A stretch of DNA of 64,000 nucleotides from Haliotis asinina (Eukaryota; Mollusca; Gastropoda; Lepetellida; Haliotidae): the NCBI RefSeq assembly GCF_037392515.1, contig NC_090288.1:57025673-57089672 (forward strand), read 5' to 3'. The notes under the pieces are model-generated. The model did not search any database, was not told the DNA's origin, and saw only the letters and a program-made list of their open reading frames with translations. Below, piece by piece: positions 13,106 through 24,000 of this stretch; the first letter of the stretch is position 1; every line of letters starts with the position of its first letter. The translations under genes and the position numbers were made by a program.

Positions 13106-14080
13106 GACTGTACTACATTCCTATCGGCATTGTATCACTTCCCTGTTGTTGCACCCTTCGAGTTGAACATGCGACCCGCCATTGTCAACATGAATCTAAA
13201 AGTAGGAACAGGAAGTGAAATAGGATCAGTTATCAAAATGGCTCTGAGCCAACTTACTACCTGTCGCTCGTCATTGTTTCAGTTTGTCTGTGATCAGAGA
13301 TATGATTAGGCTATCATTTGTAGTGACCCGCATTAGGTATGTAGGCCGGAAGTGTTCAATCATATATTGTTCCATACCCGTGACATTAGTCGCATAATTT
13401 AGCCAAAACCGAAACATTGGCGTGAACGCATGACAAAAGAACACCCGGTGTTTATTGCCACATTAAAATGACAGATGTTCTTTAACTTCTTTTGAGTATT
13501 ATAAAATCGAGTGAAACAAATAGCTGGTTTCATGTCAGGAATGAGATGAATGAACAGTAAATGTAACCACCAGACCTGTCTCCATTGGCAAGATACTTCA
13601 GTATATTAGTACGCCCAACTGTAAATGGGGGTCCGTGTGGGTAAGACGAGACTTTTCCCTTTCGAGTAGCTTGGGCTGAATACTCCCCAGGGAGTTGAGA
13701 ATGAAAATAGTCACGTGTAATCAGAGACTCTGGTGTAATGATGTAAGTACCTAGCCTTTAGATGCAGAACATGAACATTATACGTTGTATGTATATATGT
13801 ACATATTATGGCAACGTTATGGAGACGAAGAAACTGCAGTTTTTATATCACCGTTGGGCTTTATGACTGTGGTCATGTGGCTGAAATAATGCCGACGCGA
13901 CATGTAACTTTATCTCAAGCTGACTTATTACTATAACAGATAATAGCCATATACCTCTCACTTGTACAGCATATGACGGTGTCCTTTGAAGGTTTTGGTC
14001 TCGACGTTCTAATCAGAACTTAATTAAATAGCGTCCCCTACTGAAGAAGAAACCGTTGCTTTCTTTCCCCCCTTGAGAGG
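13106..14080. other. 5' region of the DOCK gene with a family C SINE fragment
   Basis: The 5'UTR/promoter of the minus-strand exon probably lies in 13106-13400. It includes tgacaatggcgggtcg (minus strand), a YY1-like AATGGCGG. 13645-13735 resembles the 3' half of SINE family C (ctccccagggagttgagaatg). No further exon is supported. Confidence 0.4.
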
Positions 14081-14084
14081 GTAA

Positions 14085-14222
14085 ATTTAGTTTTAGTTTT
14101 GACAACATTCCAGCAAATTCACAACGGGAACACAAGAAATGGACTTCACACATTATACCCATGTGAGAAATCGAACACGGGTCTTATGACAAGCTGACGC
14201 TTTAACCACCAGGCTAGTGAGC
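14085..14222 (-). mobile_element. SINE family B copy
   Basis: Reverse-oriented: gacaacattccagcaa, then cacattatacccatgtgagaaatcg, then the box B complement (aatcgaacacgggtc) and tttaaccaccaggctagtgagc at its tRNA-like end. Confidence 0.8.
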
Positions 14223-14567
14223 ACGATACAACGTAACGTATTTTGTGCGCCTATATCCATATTTTCTGACAAATCTGAAACCATGTGTATGTTTAGTGAA
14301 GCTATCGTTAGTGAACGAATTATTATGAAAATTTCAGATTAACTGTTGAAAGAGCGGGATTCATCTCCAACTGTATATGACAGTGACATTTAGAAAGCAC
14401 CGCTGTATCCGCACGGAGAGTGGATGGAGATCCAGCGAAGTCGACACACGCCACAACGATACCTTTCAAAAGAAAACGTTTTTAATTTATTGAACTGTTA
14501 TTTGTCGACTTGAAACCCTGCAATGTATATTGTGCTGGAACATTGGCATATCTGACGCTGTATCACT

Positions 14568-14680
14568 TACGAGTGAGTGAGTTTAGTTGTATGCCGTTCT
14601 TAGAAACATTCCAGCAACACCACTGCAGGGAAATGGGATTCACACACTGTGCCCATGTAGGGAATCGACCCGTGTCAGTA
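14568..14680 (-). mobile_element. SINE family B copy, head truncated
   Basis: The tail gagtgagtgagtttagttgtatgcc is followed by acattccagcaacacc, gggattcacacactgtgcccatg and gggaatcgacccgtgtc. The box A end is missing. Confidence 0.8.
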
Positions 14681-14814
14681 TCCTTTTCGAAAAAAAAGGA
14701 GACGGTCTGAAGAGTTTAAATGTGTCGTTATATCTCGACCTCAGTCGAAAGTTCTGAGAAGAAGTCCGAAAAATAGGCCGAATGAAAAGACAATTTCTTG
14801 CTGATGTTTTTCAT

Positions 14815-15077
14815 CAGATCCGCGAAGATCCGGGGTAGAACTGGTCTTGAGCAACCCATGCTTGCCACAAAATTCGATTATGCTTGTCGCAAGAGGTGAC
14901 TAACGGGATCGAGTGGTCAGGCGCGCTCATTTGGCTGACACATGTCATCGGTCCCCAATTGCGCAGATCGATGCTCATGCTGTTGATCACTGGAATGTCC
15001 AGACTTGATTATTTACAGACCGCCGCTGGCCTGGGATATTACTGAGTGTGGTGTAACACTAAACTCACTCACTCACG
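14815..15077 (+). mobile_element. SINE family A, near full-length copy
   Basis: Starts at gatccggggtagaactggtctt and continues through agcaacccatgcttgcca, gaggtgactaacgggatcg, cacatgtcatcggtcccc and gatcgatgctcatgctgttg to a tail of aaactcactcactcac. Confidence 0.9.
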
Positions 15078-15142
15078 TATGCACATCAAGTTCAAGGAGC
15101 CAACGCAAGAACACACAAATGTTAAAAAGCCTGTTAGACCGG

Positions 15143-15144
15143 TA

Positions 15145-15176
<32 letters not shown>

Positions 15177-15193
15177 CGTGAGAGAGAGAGAGA
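15143..15193. repeat. (CACG)n and (GA)n microsatellite
   Basis: Nine acgc units followed by a short ga run. Confidence 0.93.
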
Positions 15194-15691
15194 ACGTTTG
15201 AAGTCTAACACTGCTTAGAGACATGTGTTAGTATTATTCCATCAAACACCAAAACCCTTTGAAACCACTCTAGAATCGAACTCGGCTCTTTGTCCTTACA
15301 AGGGTGGTTAAAGATTTCGCGATATTGCTGGAATATTTCTAAAAGCGGCGTAAAATCACATTCACTCTCTCGTCTTCACGAGAAAACTGGACGTCATTTG
15401 TCAGTGAACTCCGCTCCAACGTTTTCCAAGTGCACTAAATGTAGCAACATATTGCTATAAAGAGAGATGTTGGGGACAGATATGCATTCAAATTAATTGT
15501 CTACTGTATCCGTTATGTCCGTATATATATACAAGAGGGCACTTTCACAAAGGAAGTGTGATTTCATCTCACCACTGTGTCTATATTAATAATGTAAATT
15601 TTCCTTGAACAACTGATGAATGGTTGTGTCAGACCGCAACAATAGGAGCATGCCTGACTCATTGTCACGCCGTATAACAGTTGCGTAGATA

Positions 15692-15950
15692 GATGATACT
15701 GATCACGGGATTGTCTGGTCCAGACCCGACTATTTACAGCCCGCCTCGATTTAAGAGGGTAAGATTCTTTATGGATAACAACTTCTTTATTACATATGAT
15801 GCGACGTTTCAGTATGGATCCTTATACCGTTGCCAAGCAAGAGTGGAGTATAATACATCACAGAACAGACTTATATACACGGACAGGGATAAAGCAAACA
15901 AATCACCTCCATTTAGCTGGAATATACGCTGAGTGCAGGGTTAAACACAC
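15692..15950 (+). mobile_element. SINE family A fragment split by another repeat
   Basis: 15692-15756 (gatcacgggattgtctggtc...tttacagcccgcc) and 15909-15950 (tttagctggaatatacgctg) are consecutive parts of family A. The intervening 15757-15908 contains gattctttatggataacaac...gacgtttcagta...ccgttgccaagcaagag. That stretch recurs at 59525-59612, so it is a separate dispersed repeat inserted in the SINE. Confidence 0.7.
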
Positions 15951-17350
15951 AAACTAGATCATGCAAAGCACGTTTATACTACAACGTGTTCCTGACATAC
16001 TCACAATTCCAAAATAAGATCATATTTAAAACCAGAAGGAAGTTATTAATGCTCCAAAACGTTGGTAAAAAAATCAGCTTCAGCAAGTATGTAACAAAAC
16101 AATTTCCAATTGATAACATGTCAAGATTGTTTAAACTGGACAACGTGATCGTTATAATTTGCCAAACAAAAGGGCATTGTGTATTCATAATTATAACTTC
16201 CTGTTTCGTTTTCAGGTCTCACTTTTGTACAAACTGTTTATAAATATTTTCATCACGTGACATTTTGACCTAGAAACCCGACAGGAATCGCGTTTGATTT
16301 GTTAAGAGCTGCGCCAATATTTACTTTATCATTAATTTCAAAGGACATGTTGCTAATACAATTACGACCATAACATAAAGTAATTAATATTCAATGTATT
16401 CATGCGAATGACGGTAAATGAGATACCGTGGTTATTTCCCTTTAAAGAGATCTTTCCTAGGAAGTAAATAAAGTTAAATGTTTTTCGGATTTTGATATCG
16501 GACCACACCAAACAAAATGTGTTCATACGTAGAAATGTGCTTTTGAACATTATATGAACTGTTTATTTTGCGTTTATTTTCTCACAGGTTCGGGCGCATC
16601 ATATCTTTACTCTGTTAACGGAAGGGGAGTACACAACACACTACAGATGTAAGAGTACGAAGAATCCTTTGGTTGTATGAAATGTACACGCGGGCTGAAC
16701 ACTTGAAAGAGGTGATAACATTATTCACATTGAGAATTACCAAAAGCCCCGCCGGATAAAGCTTTTTTAGAAAGGTGTGTACGTAAGTGTTCGTGCGTGC
16801 GTGCCTTGAGAATGAGGGAACGCCCGCTTCATTTTCACCCGTTTTCAATGGTCATTTAATAAAGCCTAGTTTGGGATCCTAACTTTTGTTCCACGATATG
16901 GCATTGAAAATTGCATCAGTAGAAGTACTCTGGAGTACAGACATAGATGTTTTTACTGAATTACATAAGGCTAAACAAAACAAAGTCAAATGTTTCTTGG
17001 CGTCAGTTCCTCACTTATATTTTTGCGCGTAAAAGTTTTTCATTGCCATTTTTAAAAATATTGACTATTCTGCGTCCCGATCATCCATTTGTCCACTATA
17101 AGATTAAGTGTCTGTGAAGAACGAGTGTGACTAAATCTACAACTCATTATCACATGCTAAACTTTCCAAGCTGTATTTCTGAGTGGAAAAAAAAGAAGAA
17201 AAATATGTTCCTCCCTCATCACTTTTTTTCAATAAAAATAAAAATTCCTACCGCCCTCGTCACTTTGGAAAGGAAATGTGCCCGAGAAACATTTGATTTT
17301 TTATGCAGCCTAACATGTCCACAAACACCAGCTAAGTGTTATGTAATTTT
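15951..17350. other. Unassigned AT-rich sequence
   Basis: Short reading frames on both strands without splice, domain or repeat support. Confidence 0.45.
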
Positions 17351-17352
17351 CT

Positions 17353-17512
17353 GACTGAGTGGGTGAGTATGGTTATTATAAGCAGACATTAATACCATAG
17401 CAGGGGACACCAGAAACAGTCTTCACATATTGCACTCATATGGAGAATCGAACCGGCGTCTTCGGCGTGACGAGTGAACGTTATAGTCACCAAGTTATCT
17501 CACCGCCCTGTA
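17353..17512 (-). mobile_element. SINE family B copy
   Basis: ggggacaccagaaacagtc, ggagaatcgaaccggcgtc, tcggcgtgacgagtgaacg and a tRNA-like end at 17512, in reverse orientation. Confidence 0.85.
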
Positions 17513-17654
17513 TAATTCCGTTTCGCAAGGTGAGATGACATTTGAACTCTTTTGTCCAGGAATGTGTGCTCTGTTTCACATTAACTAGTAATAACGACTT
17601 TGACGTAACAATAGGGATAAGTGACCTTTTACAGAACAAATACAGTTAAAATAC

Positions 17655-17815
17655 AGTGCCCCTGGTCAGGCTGCAAGAGTTGTATGTTCCCAGGGGAGTT
17701 GAGATTGAAAATACGTTGTGCCGTTGTGATGGACATCCAATGATCGAGGGAAAAAAGCGCCCTTGAGCAGTTGAACTAACTGGATATCGGCGCTATACAA
17801 ATATCTAATTGTATT
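17655..17815 (+). mobile_element. SINE family C, 3' half
   Basis: tcccaggggagttgagattg, catccaatgatcgagg, cgcccttgagcagttgaac and ggatatcggcgctatacaaatatc. The same signature is partly present at 35060-35265 and 63590-63655. Confidence 0.7.
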
Positions 17816-17869
17816 AAAATCATTACGTAGTAAATAGGACCTACACTTTGAGTTATCACGGGTTCAACA

Positions 17870-17935
17870 CAGTCTAAGTAAACCTATCTTCAGTACTCCA
17901 GTACTTAAATACACTGAGACTAAGTTTACTTAGAC
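17870..17935. mobile_element. 66-bp mini-hairpin element with the same TIR as 21509-22054
   Basis: Left arm gtctaagtaaacctatcttc and right arm gagactaagtttacttagac are inverted and separated by only about 20 bp. The unit is flanked by direct repeats of ggttcaacaca (17861-17870 with the next base, and 17939-17949). It looks like an extreme miniature of the long-TIR family, reduced to its two ends. Confidence 0.7.
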
Positions 17936-18126
17936 GGGGGTTCAACACAACCGTGAAGTAAACGAGCATAGAAAGAATCGATTTGACCAACCTTTCACAA
18001 CGCGACAATCGTATGGTGTTGGCTGTACGTCTCTCTGAATAATCACTATGGGTTTCAAAATATTCTGTTGTATCATGTATCTGTTTACTCATGCACATGT
18101 ACACTGTAGACTAGATCAAGGTCTTA

Positions 18127-18362
18127 ACGCCTCAAATATTCCAGCCATATAACGGTGGATGTAAATAATGGTGCCCGGACCAGACAACCCAGTGATCAAC
18201 ATCATGAGCATGCATCGTTCTACGCAATTGGGATATGAAGATGTGTCAACCAGTCAGCGAGTCTGACCATCCCATGTGCATCCGTTAATCGCTTCCTGCA
18301 ACAAGAGTGAGTTGCTGAAGACCAATTCTAACCCTAATCTTCACGGATATTGTCTGGTCGAG
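18127..18362 (-). mobile_element. SINE family A copy
   Basis: attccagccatataacggtgg, gaccagacaacccagtgatc, atgtgtcaaccagtcagcg and ttgctgaagaccaattctaa, in reverse orientation. The ACTC tail is absent. Confidence 0.82.
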
Positions 18363-18899
18363 ATATTGTTTAAAATTTGAAAATGTGATGCTGAGAGGTC
18401 ATTTAGAATCCGGTCATGAGCAATAAAAAATACCTGCATAATTTGGAACGTAAAACACCATTGACAGGGTTGACATAAAATTCAGTAATGGGAGGGGATT
18501 GTCAATACCCAAGAATCACAGTCTTGTGCGCTTCCCCCACGTGAGATGGATTTTCTGGTGCATTACAAACAAATCATCGCCACGCCAACAGCTGTTTTTC
18601 AGACTCTACTCTCCAGATAATTCCTCTCTTTATTGTTCGGTTTCAAATGTCTCTTATTACACACTTGTCTACATAGTTTGGACCTGGGGTCATGAATTCA
18701 ACAAACTATCATGGACAATCCTAAAAGCCACGATCGGGTAGCTACAGCTGACTTTTTGTGCTGACGATATAGTTGGTATCAAGCACGGTTTCCTTTTTCA
18801 GTTTTTCGTTTTGCTCATGTTATCGGCGAGTAGCACAGACACGGGGGTGCTTTCAACCTAAAATTTCATCAACACCTGGGATCTGCGCAGGTAACGGTA
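18363..18899. other. Unassigned sequence
   Basis: No supported gene. A short plus-strand reading frame (18499-18741) shows no recognisable domain. Confidence 0.4.
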
Positions 18900-19308
18900 A
18901 GATAGAAGGCTGCCAGTCAAATCGCCCCAGCGACAAAACGCCCCAGCAAATTTGGTCAAATCGCCCCAGATATTTGGTCAAATCGCCCCAGTTTATTCAA
19001 ATGGTCTGATATATGCTATAAATGCATGGTTTTATCAACTTCCATACTAAACTGAAAGCCAAAAGAAATGTTACATCTCTTCATATGTGAATAATTTCCC
19101 TACCATGTCAAGTTGAAGAACCGATTTGTGTGTGCTACATAGACTGTTCATTTCAGAAGAAGAGTAAGTAATGCTGTTTTTTGTATGACGCTCGTGGACA
19201 GTGTTAAACCCATGTGTTTAAGAGTGGTATCAATCGTTCAGTTTGCGATCAATCACAGAAAACAAAAGAGACTTTGAAAAAGGCAGAATTTAATGAAATA
19301 ATCTTAGA

Positions 19309-19548
19309 TTAGTATCTGGTGTTTCTTTCATTGGCATTCAAACATGCCTGAACTCGCCGTCTCAGAGAATACGTCAAACGTCGGATGAAAGCAGCTGGAA
19401 ACTGCCTCCACTCGTCCATCAGAGCAGCACTAAATTGTTGACGTGTATGTGGCTGTTGCTGACGTAACCGGATCCGACCATCGAGGTAATCCCAGAGGTG
19501 TTCGATGGGGTTCATATCCGGTGATCTTGCATCACTTAGTTAACATGT
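19309..19548 (-). pseudogene. Tc1/mariner transposase C-terminal remnant
   Basis: The minus strand encodes ARSPDMNPIEHLWDYLDGRI, the conserved Tc1 motif around the third catalytic residue (E of NPIEHLW), then about 50 residues to a stop. The N-terminal helix-turn-helix and the first two aspartates are missing. It sits inside the tandem-motif TIR element and has no obvious terminal repeats of its own. Confidence 0.85.
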
Positions 19549-19571
19549 TTTAATAGCCTGTTTATATCCAT

Positions 19572-20030
19572 ACTATTTGACAAGACTTATTTGCAAAAGC
19601 TCTAAATTATTTTGATAAGTATTATACCATACTTGTTGACCAAACCTATGAATTTACGGCCTCACTTTTTGACAAGAGTAATTGAAAAAAACCCAGCAAA
19701 TTGTTTTCATAAGTATTATACTATACTTGTTGAGAAAACCAATGCATTTATGGCCTCACTTTTTGACAAGTGTAATTAAAAAAAACCCAGCAAATTGTTT
19801 TCATAAGTATTATACTATACTTGTTGAGGAAACTTATGCATTTACAGCCGAACTTTTTGACAAGTGTAATTAAAAAAAACCCAGCAAATTGTTTTCATAA
19901 GTATTATACTATACTTGTTGAGGAAACTTATGCATTTACGGCCGAACTTTTTGACAACAGCAACTGTAGATTGTTTTGATATGTATTAAGTCCCATACTT
20001 GCTGACAAAAACTGTGCATTTACGGCCAAA
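19572..20030. repeat. 94-bp tandem repeat, about 5 units
   Basis: Anchor tttttgacaag recurs at 19666, 19760 and 19854, with tttttgacaac at 19948, giving exact 94-bp spacing. Each unit carries aaacccagcaaattg, cataagtattata and tacttgttga. Outer units are more diverged. It lies inside the 18908-20500 element. Confidence 0.93.
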
Positions 20031-20614
20031 AAACATTTTACACAAGCCTTTCATTTATTTCTTGTAATTTACAAAAGCATAGATAACATGCAAATAATTG
20101 GTGTTATAAGTGTTGTCTATACATGAATATTACTTTTGCTCTTATCAATTTACTAGTTAAAAATTTATCAGAAACATTACTACATAGTATTATGTGAATG
20201 CTGTAACATGGAAGTTTTATACAGATTGTAATTCTTTACCAAATAATTGGTACTACGGTGTTACCTAGGCATGGGATATTACTAATAATATAACACATAA
20301 TATTATGTGAAGAATATAGTATGGAAGTTGACAAAACCAAGCATTTGTGGCATATATCAGACCATTTTGAATAAACTGGGGCGTTTTGACTACCCCCTGA
20401 GGCGATTTGACCAAACCTGGGGCGATTTGACCAAATATCTGGGGCGACTTGACCAAATTTGCTGGGGCGTTTCGTCGCTGGGGCGATTTGACTGGCACCC
20501 AGATAGAGGACTAGTTATCTAAAGGATTTCACGATTCAGTGAGGTTCATACCTGAAATATGGGTATTTCTCTTCCATTACTGATTTCAAACTTACGTTTG
20601 CTACTGCCCATTAA

Positions 20615-20615
<1 letters not shown>

Positions 20616-20671
<56 letters not shown>
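20616..20671. repeat. (CA)n microsatellite
   Basis: About 28 uninterrupted ca units. Confidence 0.97.
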
Positions 20672-20672
<1 letters not shown>

Positions 20673-21065
20673 TCGATTTGCATTTTGTTCAGTATTTGTT
20701 CATTACACAACAATGCCCTTTTAAATCATGTTCATGATTGCCCACAGAGCTAAGTTCAGTTGTGTTAGATCATGTAAGTAGCCCGAGAGGCATTTTGTAG
20801 TAAGGAAACCCAAGTACGTCAGCTTCTTTATTGCATGAGAGTGACGCTTCGATCGGCGTGGGTAATAACACTTTCTAGATAACGATGTTAGTACCTACTT
20901 CGAAAGGTCGCACTCATTGCAAGCAAAGAAGTTGACCATCAATAGAATTTGTTTTTTTTCTTTAGATCATGTAGTTTGGTAGCTTCATAAAAATGAACAA
21001 ACACAATATTTTCGTTAACACTCACGTTTAAAATACAAACTTTCCGGATTTTAATAATAATTTGG

Positions 21066-21082
21066 TCCAACATGGCGGCTTC
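21066..21082 (+). promoter_or_regulatory. YY1-like element over the ZNF277 start codon
   Basis: tccaacatggcggcttc places the ATG of ZNF277 within an AACATGGCGGC motif, close to the YY1 consensus AAGATGGCGGC. That motif is often found just downstream of the transcription start and can overlap the initiator ATG of housekeeping genes. The presence of the motif is seen; the role is inferred. Confidence 0.45.
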
Positions 21083-24000
21083 CATGGAAGGTATATAGCT
21101 ATAACATCAACTGTCAAAAATATATCGCTGCTTGTACGATAGAAATATGACGATCGATGTGTTGACAGTCCCAGTTCTTCCCTTCATTTCAGGTTCTACT
21201 GACAAGCCTGTTCTAGAAACTTTAAATCTGTCGACATTCAGTGATAATGTTGAAGAGGATGATCCAGAAGACAAACCTGCTCAACGGGACGCAACTCTGT
21301 CCTGTCCATGTGCTTTGTGCGACGAAACCTTCAATATTGACGACAAAAAAGATCATCTGCTTGCACATATGATCATGGCTCATAAATTTGTGATAGCAGA
21401 CGTAAACCTGATTGCACATTTTAAGAGGTATGTCAGAAGAATGTTCTTGCATTTGATGAAGGGGTCTTTGGTAACGAAATTATTGTTGTGTATTTTACAT
21501 AAACATGTCAATCTAAGTAAACTTATCCTCAGTACTTTTCGTTACACTCCACCACTGAGTCTAACAAAACCTTATGGGAGGTCGCGTCAGGTAACCTTTG
21601 AGATTGACCAATCAAAACACAGCTTACCAAATCGCGAAAGTGCACATTCGCACATACCTTTTGAACTTTTTATCTCGAAAAGGTTCGTACCGGAACGATT
21701 CCAAATGTTATTTAGTGTACGATCGCTTCCGGGTGATGCACACAGCGTACGTACAGCCATGACAACGGTGAGTAAACAGTTGCTGAAAATGGTGTTTTTG
21801 ACAATGTTCAAGGATGTTGAACTTTGATTTTTGTTTGTGGACAGATCTGTGTCAATGATCTGAATATTTTGAAAGTCCCTCCGATCCCTAAATAGTAGCC
21901 GTTGTCTGATTGGTTAAATCTATCTAACCATCTCGTATTTGATTGGACCGTCATTGGTTGCTCAAAGATTACCTGACGCGACCTTCTACTAGGTTTTGTT
22001 AGACTCAGTGGTGGAGTGTAACGAAATGCACTGAGACGATGTTTACTTAGACTGATAAACATGTATACATCCCAATCATGGGGTGCAGGCTAAAACGTCA
22101 CCACAGCAAAATGGCACCTGGTGAAAACGGCACCATTTGGACACAACGGAACCTCCCCTTGGCGAAAACGGCTACAAATGTTAAGGCGAAAACGGCACCA
22201 TATAAAATTTCAAAAGGATGAACAAGTGGCTTGCAGTACGTTAAGATAATAAATGCGTCTACTCTGCCGACAGTGATTGGAAAGTGAAAACATCACACCC
22301 TTCAATGTTTTAAGTACATGTACTCAACTGGATTCACCAAGCTTAGTGTCAAAATGAAACTATTTAAAACACAGAATGAGGTGTTCAAAGTGTGGTGCCT
22401 GTTCCAAGGATGGTGATCTGTCATTATCCCAACTTCTTTTAAGATGTGCAGCAATCTTTCATTGAGTTACCAACACTCACTCTCAACAGTCCTTCTCAGG
22501 ACCACCAAACAACCCAAAAGAATGCTTGACAACTTCATGTACAATAAAATAAAACAAAACATGTAAATAAAATATTAAAACAATGAAGTCAACATAACAA
22601 TGTTTCATATATGGTGCCATTTTAGCCAATATGGTGCCGTTTTCACCAAACGATTTAGGTGCGGTTCTGCTGTGGTGCTGTTTTAGCTATAACCCCAATC
22701 ATGTCCTGAGGAAAATATACACTGGTCAATATCAGTAGGGATTAGTACGATATATGAGTAATACATGGCAATAACCATAGCAATAACGTAATGCTAGTAG
22801 TGCTGTCAGGCATAAAGAATTCTAAAACAAATGTTGGTTTCAACAGGGTCGGAAAATACCAGATTGTGTTGGAATAATATTGATATTATGGTGTAAATCT
22901 CAAATTAATTTTATTCAGTCATACTGTCAGTGTGTATGAATCACTGTATTGTCAATGTTGTATGAGTGTACCAATTTATATTTGACTTTACATTCTCAGT
23001 AAAGTTCATATATCTACTCTAATATTTTTAATAAGTTGAGTCCCTTTTGAACTAATCACCAAAACACAAAATCAGTGATCTAACCCACTCAGCCACCTCA
23101 GCTTCCACAATGGCATTGTGTACTTAGCATGTTTAGTTGCCATCAGTGAGTGTAATGAGCATGATGAAATTTTGTTCACACACATTTTATATTTACATTG
23201 GTACAGTAAATTAATGTGCAATGTGTGTATACAGCAAACTCACCCAGGGCTGCTTTCTGAGTTGGACATTTCTAATTTCAACTTTCCTGTCCAACTTAAA
23301 TTTGTTTGGTTCTCATTGCACATTTTCTGGGCAGCAATGACACAAGATCAGATATTGTGTAAGATATGTCATTTTATAAAGTAAATCTCTAATCAGTGGA
23401 ATAAGTAGCATGTAAGTAAGAAACTGTCATTGAGAATCTGTGTATTTGGCCATACATCAAGTTTGGAATGAGAAAAAGTCAGTTCCTGATCATGCTGATT
23501 AAAGGGTTTTAGTCAGGGCCAAGTTTTGTGTACATGGCTAACATTTGTGGTAAAACAGGGTTTTTCGGCTTCTGTAACAAGTCAATACTTACATGTACAG
23601 ATGAGGGTTGCAGCTCGTATGTATTCCGGTTGCGGTGTTGAGTGCTGCGGATGTTTCTTAGTTCAGTCAGTCAGTCCATCAGTCAGTCCATCAGTTTGTC
23701 TGTTGTGGCTAATTGCCACATGTTTTAGCTATCCAGTTGAGCGTATACTAGGAATGCTCTGATTGGAGAGGTATCAGTATTGTGGGCCAATCACTGATAG
23801 CCTAAATTTCATCATCTGGGTAGTTGCTCGGGCTGGGTATGTAAGCACTGTAGCTCCTATCAGTAATGAGTCTGTGACGACCAGTAGCTGGTTGGAGGTG
23901 AGAGCTCCCCACTCCGACTCCGTACGTTCTGTATCAGAACGAAACCCTTTTTCCACCCCCCTCTTAATTTGTTTGTTTAATAATAAAGTTGTAATTGTGA

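Larger units (their letters stand above)
18908..20500. mobile_element. 1.6-kb non-autonomous DNA transposon with tandem-motif TIRs
   Basis: The ends ggctgccagtc and gactggcaccc are inverted, flanked by agatagaa (18900-18907) and agatagag (20501-20508), an 8-bp target duplication with one mismatch. The TIRs run about 150-190 bp and consist of repeats ending in CGCCCCAG, each preceded by tttggtcaaat or similar: four copies on the left, six on the right (two altered). They are followed by an inverted single-copy part (ggtctgatatatgc, catggttttatcaacttcc). The interior holds a Tc1 remnant and a 94-bp tandem repeat; no transposase of its own is seen. An 8-bp duplication fits hAT, P or Merlin groups, and I cannot assign it. 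Confidence 0.85.

Noticed and set aside
21132..21827. 231-codon plus-strand open frame taken as one protein
   Set aside because: Only 21193-21427 is the ZNF277 exon. The rest reads through the donor into the intron and a transposon end.
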